Shown here one piece after another: positions 7,868-16,593 of a DNA stretch of 64,000 nucleotides. Below the pieces are notes generated by a model. That model made no database searches. It was not told the origin of the DNA and worked only from the letters and a program-made list of their open reading frames with translations. The first letter of the stretch is position 1; every line of letters starts with the position of its first letter. The translations under genes were made by a program, and so were the position numbers. The DNA comes from Eudorina sp. 2006-703-Eu-15 (taxonomy: Eukaryota > Chlorophyta > Chlorophyceae > Chlamydomonadales > Volvocaceae): the NCBI GenBank assembly GCA_003117195.1, contig BDSI01000009.1, positions 248,001-312,000 of the forward strand, in the 5' to 3' direction.

Positions 7868-7985
7868 TTGGGGGGGCTCTACAATTTTTTTTGAAAAAAA
7901 AACAAAATTCAAAACAAGGTTTGTAGAGGCCCCCCAAAGTAGGTGTCACCTTGTCACCCTGTCACCCTGTCACCAGCCCTCCCTT
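7838..7985. repeat. long inverted repeat with AT-rich loop
   Basis: The left arm ends with GGTGACACCTACTTTGGGGG and CTCTACA. The right arm begins TGTAGAGG and CCCCCCAAAGTAGGTGTCAC. Between them are about 50 bp of A/T-rich sequence. The arms are the facing ends of copies A and B, giving a near-perfect palindrome of about 45 bp per arm. Confidence 0.85.
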
Positions 7986-8140
7986 CCCGACCCTGTCCGA
8001 CGCGTTTTGGAGCGACGCGACAGCATCAGCCGCAAGCGTCGTCAGCAGCCGCAGCACGCAGCGCGACCTTTCAACGAGTGCTGAAACGCCCTTTGTCCTG
8101 GGTCCTGGGTTTGCGGACGGGTTGGTGGTGGATTCTGTTC
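7931..8140. mobile_element. MITE/foldback-like element, copy B
   Basis: Begins CCCCCCAAAGTAGGTGTCAC, followed by three or four TGTCACC units and then the same core as copy A (shared from AGCCCTCCCTTCCCGACCCT to TTTCAACGAGTGCTG). It then differs by a short insertion and ends near GGGTTGGTGGTGGATTCTG without the terminal GGTGACA run, so its right end is lost. Confidence 0.66.
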
Positions 8141-8160
8141 GACTCCATCAGCAGCTGCTA

Positions 8161-9514
8161 GCCAGGGCGGCGTCTCCACACGGCACCCTTGGCGCAGGCG
8201 AGTGGGGCTGGGTGGTCTGGGTCTAAGGAAGCCATCACCATATCAAAGCTTTTGCATCAATATTTATGCATTTACTCTGACGCACACCTACCTTGCTTCT
8301 CCAGGAACATATGTTAAGAATTCGCGAAGGAAGTTTAGTTCTTCTGCTATTTGTTTAATTTATGTCACAAATTAAAAATCTAATCACGCACCAGTCCCCT
8401 TACAGCGATGTCTGGAGAGGGCTACACTTGTCAGGACCTTGAGGTTAAAGGCGCTGACCATGCCCAAGACTTGCTTCTCATCTTCCATCAAATATCACAG
8501 CAAAAGGCACACCCCACTAGCAAAACAGAGAGCTTAAACTTAAGAGTTGGACCTCGTACTGCACGGCTTCGTCCAGCAGGTCGTAAGGCAGCGCGCTAAC
8601 CTGCTAGCCTGCGCTAACCAAACCGCTCGTGGAACCAGTCTCACTGCCTGTACGGCCCTCATGCCGGCCGTCCACCAGGCCTTTCGCCGCACCTCCACCT
8701 GCGGGCCAGCTTTTCACCTGATTCCCTAGTTGGGCCCACCGCTGGGCGAGAAACACGGAATGAGATGACACTGTGTCCCATGCACTCTAACTGCCGCACT
8801 GACTTGGAGCTGACAGAAAGCCCGTGTTTTGGAAACTTTCTCGTTACGCATATTTATAACCCCGAACAGTGTTTCTGACAACGATTTTAGTGTTGGCGAC
8901 TTCGTCAAACTTTGGGTGCCAAACAGTTGCCTGCAACTGTCGGAGCTTCGAGGAATATGGGTAAGCAGGCTCAATGGCGAGGTTCAAAGACAAGTTCCAA
9001 ATCCTTGTTGTTGAGGGCGGGACGGCAAAATGTAACTTTTGGCCCCCGAACCTCAAAAATCGCGGCGCCTGAGGCCGCTTGTCACGAAAAGCATGCCCAT
9101 ACCTATCGGAAATTAGCCCCCATTGCTATGATTCCAAACAAAGCTTGGGGAAGCTGGGACTGATGCCGTACCAATGCCTCTGCACCTACAAAGAGGTGCT
9201 CCACTACACTGCCAAGCCAACTACTAGACTACTACTAAACATAGACGCTGATAAATTGCATGCCAATCATTGTCATAGCCGTACAGAATAAGAGTAGGTG
9301 AATATACATATCCTACAAATACACTTTGATTTCACATTTGGACTTCCTCTGAAACATGAGTAATCGTGCCTTGCAACTGATGGAGGTTTTTTCACATAAG
9401 CCCGGTGCTATCACACAGCCAGGCAAGGTCCGGCTGCTAGGTGACACACATAAAGCGCCAGCAGAGCAGCTGCTCTGAGCGCCAGACCAGCTGAATGACG
9501 CAGAGGAGGGCGTC
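8161..9514. other. no gene seen
   Basis: Moderate GC with several AT-rich patches (8240-8400). Short ORFs on both strands overlap each other and show no domain-like sequence. Possibly decayed island DNA. Confidence 0.5.
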
Positions 9515-9988
9515 ATGCTTGCAAAAGCCATTTCCGGCATGACGGTAGAAACAGTCGAGACGTTGCAGAGCTTGGCAGATGGAGCAGCGGTGCGGGAGGC
9601 CTACGATTTCTTTTTCACGAAACGGGGTGGCCGAAAGGTCGAGAAGGAGCTTGTGGCCATGTTCAACGAATTGGCCAAGAAAATCAAGCCGGCCAAGGAC
9701 CTTAACCTTTCCCAATTCACGTCGAGCCGCTTTCAAGCCATCGTCCGCTCTGGGCTGGAGCGCCAGCACGACGAGGAGGACAGTCGATTACTAGATTTCT
9801 GCAAAAAAGTCATCGAGGCTCACGGCAAGTACGCGCCGGACGAGTTCATCGAGCTTCAACGCCTCATCGTCAACGCCAACGGAGGGCTCCACAAGAACAT
9901 CTCCGAGAAGGCCATGATCGACGCCGCGGACCGGCTGATGCCCAACACGAGCATCATGAAGGAGCTGTTGGGTGTTGCGGCTCACTGA
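9515..9988 (+). CDS. hypothetical helical island protein, 157 aa
   Basis: Intact intronless ORF (MLAKAISGMTVETVETLQSL). It is almost wholly helical, with alternating charged and hydrophobic residues (KVEKELVAMFNELAKKIKPA, DSRLLDFCKKVIEAHGKYAP, ISEKAMIDAADRLMP). There is no signal or membrane segment. An alternative start is the Met at 9539. Its length and helix-rich, Lys-rich character resemble the C-terminal part of the 1712-2137 protein, but no alignment is obvious. Function unknown; island membership is inferred from its lack of introns and its neighbours. Confidence 0.55.
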   Translation: MLAKAISGMTVETVETLQSLADGAAVREAYDFFFTKRGGRKVEKELVAMFNELAKKIKPAKDLNLSQFTSSRFQAIVRSGLERQHDEEDSRLLDFCKKVIEAHGKYAPDEFIELQRLIVNANGGLHKNISEKAMIDAADRLMPNTSIMKELLGVAAH

Positions 9989-10234
9989 AACGTAAGGAGG
10001 AAAAACGTCCGTCTTTATGGCACCCTTCGTGTTTTTGGCTCTTGGAGCGTTTGTTTTGTCCGTATGACGTGGGCCTCCTCGCAATCCACGTCAGCACACA
10101 TGTGTCTACGTCCTTATCGTGTTTTCACTGCCCTGGCTGCCCCTGCACTGCGACAGCCCTGGGGTCAATGCTCGCTGCTGAATGTGGACTTCCTGATGGT
10201 TGTGGTGCAGGGTGTGGACGAAGCGCGCCTGCGC

Positions 10235-10402
10235 TACGCTGGTCGTGCCTTACTGGATGGCCCAGCTGTGGAGGCAGCAGTTGATGTAGCTGGCGGCGGA
10301 CTTGGTGTTCCTCCCGTCCGACACTGAGCTGTTCGCTCCGGGCGAGGGGCTATCAAACTTCTACCTCGTGCCCCCGCAGTGGCAGGTCATGGCTGTAAGA
10401 TG
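10235..10402 (+). pseudogene. exon-like fragment with in-frame TAG
   Basis: One frame reads VVPYWMAQLWRQQLM, a TAG at 10287-10289, then LAADLVFLPSDTELFAPGEG and SNFYLVPPQWQVMA. It ends at a good donor (GTAAG) near 10398. The amino-acid quality and the donor suggest a host exon that has acquired a nonsense codon, but I recognise no family and see no companion exons. Confidence 0.3.
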
Positions 10403-10952
10403 GAAGTGGTAGACTAGGCGCTCCGCTCACGGCGGTAGCGCTCACTGGCTCACAGCGCCCCTGCGCTGTGCTTTGTGCTTGAACTGTGCGCCGCCGCCGC
10501 GCCCCCAATCGTCACGAACTTGCTGGTTGCTCAACTTCAGCGGACGGCTCTGGGGCATAACCATTGCGCCGGCCTGCCGATGTCGTGATGTCTCGTGACA
10601 TGGGCGTCTGCTGCAGCTGCGAAGACTTGGCACGCATGTGTGTCCCAATTTTCTGTCGTGGTTTGGAGTTTCTGACCGCGTCGCAATGCACGGGTTTGAT
10701 GTGGGTTTGATGTGGGCGCAGTCCTTGGCGGCCACAGGCACCGTGCATGTGCATCGTGCTGGGTGCAAAGGACGAAGAGAAAGCAGGGACTAACGGGCGG
10801 GCGTGATTCCCCCAAACCCACATGGCGACATGGGTCGAGTGGGCACCTTCCAGTGGGCACCTTCCATACTTCTTTTCTGGCACCTGGGTTTAGTGCAGGA
10901 CGATGCAAGCTGGGTCTTGGCCCAACCCGGTGCAACCCAAGTCTGTCAAAAT

Positions 10953-10953
10953 C

Positions 10954-11019
<66 letters not shown>
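10953..11019. repeat. (GT)n microsatellite
   Basis: About 33 uninterrupted TG dinucleotides; translations through it (Cys-Val or His-Thr runs) are artefacts. Confidence 0.97.
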
Positions 11020-11207
11020 AACAACCTGTGATGTGCGGGCGTCGTTGAGGGACGAGCGCTGGGCAGCATTTGCGTGACTGATACCGGTCTGTACCGGTCC
11101 GGCGGGAGACCAAGGGAGCGGAGGCCGCAGTGACCTATCGAGCGAGCGCGCGGCGGCATGAGGCTGCCGCCCGACAAAAAAAAACGGATGCCGGCACGAA
11201 TGGACGC

Positions 11208-11729
11208 TCACAGGGCGGCCTTCTTGGCCTTGGCCTGGGCCTTTGCAGTTTTCCACAGAGCGTAGAGCTTGTGCTCAATCTGGGGAAAGGCAGGGCAGCG
11301 CACTTCCCGGGAGTGTTTTCGGTCGACGGTCTCCACTTTGAAATACTTGTACACTTGGTCGGAACTTGTAAAGAACGTGTGAGTGTCGCCAATCTCGAGG
11401 TGAGCGCAGTGTTCCGCCTTGCCCATCTCGTATAGCCGGACAGGCCGGTTGATGTCGTTCTTCACGACGAAGATGTTATACGTCGGAATGTCCTCTTTCG
11501 CAACGAACGCAGTATCGGAGGAGACCAAAGTAATGTTCCAGCTGACATTGGTGTGGCCGCTCCTCGCACCATCTTTCCAGACAGAGACTCGACCACTAGT
11601 GATCTGGTGCCTCATAGGCGCGGTACCTACAACACCCGTTGCCTGGGGTGGAATCTTGTACGTATCAGATCCCACCTGGATGATGAGATATGAGTCTGTC
11701 ATGTTTACGACCGTGTACGTGTAGTTCAT
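11208..11729 (-). CDS. hypothetical beta-rich island protein, 173 aa
   Basis: Intact minus-strand ORF. I take MNYTYTVVNMTDSYLIIQVG as the start because the nine codons before it fall in the AT-rich leader (11730-11795). Short hydrophobic strands alternate with polar turns through most of the length (SWNITLVSSDTAFVAKED, YNIFVVKNDINRPVRLYEMG, THTFFTSSDQVYKYFKVE). The C-terminus is Lys/Ala-rich (KTAKAQAKAKKAAL). This looks like a compact beta-sandwich with a basic tail, as in small virion proteins, but that is inference. A weak resemblance in layout to the 819-1298 protein is noted. No family recognised. Confidence 0.6.
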   Translation of the reverse strand: MNYTYTVVNMTDSYLIIQVGSDTYKIPPQATGVVGTAPMRHQITSGRVSVWKDGARSGHTNVSWNITLVSSDTAFVAKEDIPTYNIFVVKNDINRPVRLYEMGKAEHCAHLEIGDTHTFFTSSDQVYKYFKVETVDRKHSREVRCPAFPQIEHKLYALWKTAKAQAKAKKAAL

Positions 11730-11809
11730 TTTTGAACGGAGTGTAACTGTGCACAACTGTGGATATGCATCATTCCATATTCAATATTTTCCAGCATGAT
11801 GATACGGTA

Positions 11810-11873
11810 TGCCCCCCAAAGTAGGTGTCACCTTGTCACCCTGTCACCTTGTCACCCTATCCACCACCAACCC
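11810..11873. mobile_element. terminal fragment of the TGTCACC MITE family (copy C)
   Basis: GCCCCCCAAAGTAGGTGTCA followed by TGTCACC units and CTATCCACCACCAACCCGT is the reverse complement of the right end of copy A (7803-7866). The match stops at the Volvocales-like host sequence that follows, so this may be an island/host boundary. Confidence 0.7.
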
Positions 11874-11939
11874 GTGGAGAAACATGGAAACCGTGAAAAC
11901 AACGTTGGTAATGACTATTGTAGTTTCCAACAGCCGACC

Positions 11940-12003
11940 GCCACCGCGGGTGCCGCGGCACCGTGGGTGCCCACCCACGGGTGCGGTCCACCGCGGGTGC
12001 TTG
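11940..12003. repeat. GC-rich interrupted palindrome
   Basis: Alternating ACCGCGGGTG and CACCCACGGGTGCGGTCCAC units form overlapping inverted repeats, centred on GGTGCCCACC. Confidence 0.6.
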
Positions 12004-12129
12004 TAACCGCTAACTGCTGTTACACGTTACACGACACGGATCCCAACGATCCAAGCAGCACGAACCCTCGCGCGTCCTCTGCTAGCTCCGGAACCGGCCC
12101 CCACCGCGGCACCCGCGTCCTGTGGTTGC

Positions 12130-13270
12130 TTAAGCTAGCGCTACTGCGACTGCTAGTGCTGACGAGGCCGCTGTCGCTACTGCTGTCCACGATGCTACTG
12201 CTGTCCGTTCCGCTGCTGCTGCTGCTGTCCTTATGTCGTACAGTCGTTGCAGAGAAGCGCGGTCGAGGCCGTACGCTGCCTGCGCCCGCAGCTCCTCCCA
12301 GCCGATGATCCACGGGTCGGCCCGGCCCAGCAGCCACCACGCCAGGTCGCCATGCCCGGCTGCAACGCAATCGTACCGCGCCTCCTTCCCTTTGTTGCCG
12401 TGCGCTTCTGGGGGTATGTCCGCCCGCAGCTCCTCGCACAGCTGCTGGTGTCCCGCCGCGGCGGCTGCAGGGAACGCCAGTAGCGCCCTCCCGAATACCG
12501 ATCGAAGGACGGGTTGGGGAGCTCCTCGAAAACCTGGTCGGCCGGGCAGGTAGGCGGCGCGGGCGCGGGTTGGTTCGGGGTTGGGTTCAGTGGGTGGCTG
12601 GTCAAGGCGAGGGTCGGTTAGTTCGGTTGGCCAGCAGCAACACCCGTGGGCCAGTCCGCAGCTGTGAGGGCGCGGACCGGGCGGGGCAGCATGCACTGCG
12701 TGTGGCGGTGTGGGCACGTGGATGGGCCTTGACCGTAGCGCGGTGGGGCGGGAGGTCGGCGGTGGTGACGTGAGCACACACAGGGGGTGTCAGCCAGGCT
12801 CGCCGGGTCGGTGCCCACCTGGAAAATTCAGTCCATGACAGCTCGCTGCCCGGCTCAGCCAGCATGCATGGCCATCATCTGGGGCCGGCCGAGAAAGCCC
12901 CGGTCGGCATGCCACTGGCACGTAGGGACGAGGCCGCTTGCCGCCGCGCTGGAGCAGACTTTATCAGTCAGGGAACGTTGAACCGCTGCCGCGGCGATCT
13001 CCAGAATGGGGAGCAGCACCCCCCAGCCCCGGCGCCCTGCAGCACCACAAGTGTATCCTTGGACGCATTCCCCGCCGCCAACATGACAGCGGAACGGCCC
13101 CCGGTGCACCCCGCAGCTCCAGGGTGGGTCCCCCCCTTCAAGCAGCACCGCTAGGGCCTCCAGGTTGTTGGCGGCCGCTGCCAGCAGCAGCGCGCTGCTG
13201 CCGACGTCGTCCAGCAGCCTCCGCACAGCCTGGGAGAGCGGGTGCGAGGGCCGCAGATGCGGTGTGGCGG
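12130..13270 (-). CDS. ankyrin-repeat-like protein, partial or decayed
   Basis: On the minus strand a repeat-like piece reads VRRLLDDVGSSALLLAAAAN then NLEALAVLLEGG (13.14-13.25 kb). After a shift of frame at a poly-G run (around 13129-13136) a second reads AVMLAAGNASKDTLVVLQGA. Further along, FPAAAAAGHQQLCEELRADI, YDCVAAGHGDLAWWLLGRA and AQAAYGLDRASLQRLYD follow the AAA-GH---C--L pattern of the degenerate ankyrin-type repeats common in green-algal proteins. No start codon or splice pattern could be fixed. Either introns or a frameshift separate the pieces. A protein-protein interaction scaffold is the family expectation; expression is doubtful. Confidence 0.42.
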
Positions 13271-13640
13271 GGCGAGGCAGGGCGGCGTGTTGCGAGGTGC
13301 TGCAGGAGTATGGGGACGGAATGCCCAGGGGGGAACGGCAGGCCAGGGAGGGGACCCAAGTGCTTGATACCAGCCCATGAAGATGCCGTTGCTGCCCCCG
13401 TTGCCCGGCCAGAGCGCTGCTGCACCAGCCACCGCCGCCACGCAGAGCGCGCTGAGGGGCCGGCGGCGGGAGTGCTACTCCGCGGTCCGCAGCTCCATCG
13501 TCCTCCCGACCAGGTCGCAAGTCCATGTTGCCGCACACGTCCATCACCCGGGTCCGGCCCAGGGGGAGCGGTGGGAGATCGAGTCCAGCAAAGCTGCTGG
13601 TATGCCCCATGCACCAATGCTTGTCCTCAAGGACATGCAT

Positions 13641-14481
13641 ACTTGGATATCTCCCGCCGGGAGAGCAACGAGGTCACACCAAGACGCTGTGGAAAGGCAA
13701 GAGGGGCCAGGATGCGTGCGTGCTTCTTTTTTGCGGGGAGGGCAGGAGAGGGGAGCCCAGAGCACCGCGCGCGTCATGCACGAAGTTCAATTTGCCAGGA
13801 CGCCCCGAGTTGCTTTGTTAGTGCAACACCTACAAGACATCCCTTGTAACGATTACTACAAAGACATCCCGAAACCCACACGTCCATGGAAAGCGGGTTT
13901 GTTGTCTTGTAAAGTTCAAACGGCAAACCCACATGAACTAAACTTCTATAAATTTACAGGATTTTATGAGGAGTGAGACGCAGTACTTTTGGGTGATGCG
14001 CAGCCCGCGGCAAGAAAGGTTTTGCCACGTCACACGGAGAACGGGTTTTGTGGCAAGCGTACGGCTGATTTCCATTCATTGCACTTTGGCACCGAAATCC
14101 TCTTTGTTACTCATTTGCAAATTTTATAAAATCATCCAGTGGCTTTCCCTTACGTGGGTGCAGAAGGCTTGTATAACAGTAGCACTGTTACCACGCACAA
14201 AGCCGTCGTGCATAGAGCTCCGTGCAGGGTTCTTTCAGGATTATACCTCACACCGCAAGGTATGTTTGGCTCGAGCAGCTAGCGTATTCGCGTGAGTGTC
14301 CCGCGTCGCGGCAAAGGACAATGCCGTCTCCGTGGCTTCTCAGTCTAAGACAACTACATTGATTCTATGTGGACACAAGCTTGATAATAAATGCGCTCAA
14401 TATACTCATGTCGAATCACTGGGCGTCGTTTCGGTTGCGATGCGCAGCGCGACGGACGTGGAAACTAAGCAGAAAGAACAG
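13641..14481. other. spacer upstream of HDL-1
   Basis: No convincing coding sequence. Contains an AT-richer stretch (13840-14260) and presumably the 5' region of the gene at 14482. An upstream in-frame Met at 14440 or 14296 could extend that gene. Confidence 0.5.
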
Positions 14482-16593
14482 ATGTCACCTGGAGAAGATT
14501 CTGTGGTGAAGCGACAGCGGCGTCCTAACAATTTTTGGGCACCGTTCTCTTCTTGGTGGCGGGCACATTTCGAGCTCAACCAAAAGCGCCCGAAGAAAGC
14601 AGAGATTCAGCAGTAAGTGTATTGCATAACAACGCATCTCTTACCGATTCAAATCATGACTGCGGGGATAACCATAAATGGGATACGTCGCACCGGCAAA
14701 GATGGCTCGACCGTCTAGCTAACTTTTGCCCGCACCACGCCGTAGGTGGTTTCTAGACAACGCGCACACCGTTTGGTCCGCGGATGAAATGCCGCAATTC
14801 GAGGAGCTGCTCAAGCAGTCCAAGGGCTTGCGCACCCTCCCGCAAGTCCGCGAGTACTTTCGCGCGTACCGAAACGCCCACAAGGACCCGGTAAGAACAG
14901 TAGGGAACAGCGCACAGAAGGGTAGATTTGTTTGATCTATCTTACATTTTTCGGGAGCGAGAGACAACTTGACAGAAGCTGGGGACATAGTGCGCGTCCG
15001 GGCATGTGCGCTCCCGCATCCGTCTCTCACTTCAGATATGCACACCGGTACTTCCTTGGCGGGGCCCCGCAGGACGCTCCCCCTTGCAAGTCGACGACGC
15101 GGGGCAGCGCCAAGAAGCCGCCCAGGGACCCGGCGGCCGAAACCGTGACCACCACGCAACAGTGCGCGGCACCCGAATCCCCGGCGACTCCCTTATCCAG
15201 CCACCCGCTGACAACCGATCCGCCGATCGATGCCGACACGGATTCAGCCGACTCGGAACAGGCGCCGCCCACGCCGTTGCAACGCGCCCCGGCGGGCCCG
15301 GCTCTCGCGGGGCTCTCCTACCTACAGATGATGTCCGCTGCCGCCAAGGCCGCCGCAGCAGCGACAGTCGCAAAGCTGCAAAGCGCAGCATTAACCGGCC
15401 CGAGCAGTACACCAGTCACCGCCGCTCCCGCCGCTCCGGCTGCCGCTTCCCGGGCGGTTCGAACCAGTGACGGGATGGGCTGCGGCGCCCTTGCGACCGC
15501 CACGGGTGTCGCTGCCACTGCGCCGGGCGTCCCGAACTCTGCTGTCTCTCCTTCTTCCGCGATGAGCGCTGCCGCGGCACAGCCGCAGACGTACGGCGGC
15601 TCCATCGCGACGACTAGCCTGGGCGGCAGTGAGGAAACCCAAAACACACGGCACGTGTGCACATGCAGCGCGTGCCGCGGCGGAGGCGGCCAGTGGTCTT
15701 CCTCGTACGACATGCCGTACACATGTGCGCCTTCGACGTACACCGATGGATCTTATGGACCGCAGCGGAAGCACCTCCCGGCGGGCTATCCGTACCCTCC
15801 TTACTTGCCGCCCCACACTCCTCCACCGCGCCGAGTGCGTCAATCTCCTTACTGGATCCCGGCCGCCGGCTTGCACGGCGCCGCTGTGCCACCAGGCACG
15901 GCGCCGGCCTACTACAGCTACAGCTACCACCCCGTATATTCACCCTACCCGGTGCCGTACGGCTACAGCTGCGACTATGGCTACACGTCCGGTGCCGGTC
16001 AGCCAGCCCAACCCTACGTGCCGCGGCAGCCTTCATTCGGCGGCGCTTGGCAACCACAGATGCCGTACTCAGGGACGGAGTACGGCAGCATGGCCGCGTG
16101 GCGGGCCTCGGACCTCATGGCCGCGGGTGACGAGGACATGAGACCCGTGGATGCCGCTGAGGCATTCCCCTCGGCTGTCTGGGGGTCCCAACCACCGAGC
16201 CAGTCCGTCGCTCAGCCCTTCCCTTCTATGCAGCCGCAACCGCCGCAGCAGCAGCAGGAGCAGCCGGAGCAGGCGCAGCAGCAGGAGGTGTCTTCCCCGA
16301 CCTATGAGGGGCTGTACACGGCGGCGCCAGACGCGTACGGCTCGTTCGGCGGAGAAATCCCCGATGCGGCCACGGATACGGAGGCTGCGCAGCCCCAGCC
16401 GACGGATCTCTGGCGGCCAAGTTTCAGTTTGGAGCCGGTGCAGCAGTGCGCAGTAGCGACCGAGGAGGAATCCGCGATGCTCCCCTCTGAGGAACTGATG
16501 ATGCTGGGGAGCGCGGAGGTGGATGCGGCCGTGGATATCTTCCTCACCTGGATGACGAAGGAGGACACCGGCGCATCGCCGCTCGTCCAGTAA
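14482..16593 (+). CDS. homeodomain-like regulator HDL-1 (598 aa, 3 exons)
   Basis: Exons 14482-14612, 14746-14890 and 15073-16593; all junctions are GT-AG and the frame closes. The N-terminus carries RRPNNFWAPFSSWWRAHFEL, then QQWFLDNAHTVW, and ends KGLRTLPQVREYFRAYRNAH. The spacing of the last helix (L---QV--YF--YR) resembles homeodomain/HTH recognition helices, so DNA binding is inferred, not proven. The rest is disordered: Ala-rich, then Cys-X-Cys-X2-Cys (VCTCSACRGG), a Tyr/Pro-rich block (YYSYSYHPVYSPYPVPYG), a Gln run, and an acidic C-terminal helix (EVDAAVDIFLTWMTKED) that could be an activation segment. The paralogue HDL-2 at 32.7 kb has the same domain and the same intron phases (2 and 0). 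Start chosen by comparison with HDL-2; Mets at 14440 and 14296 are alternatives. No named family recognised. Confidence 0.72.

Noticed and set aside
10940..11040. Cys-Val and His-Thr repeat ORFs
   Set aside because: Translations of a (GT)n microsatellite.
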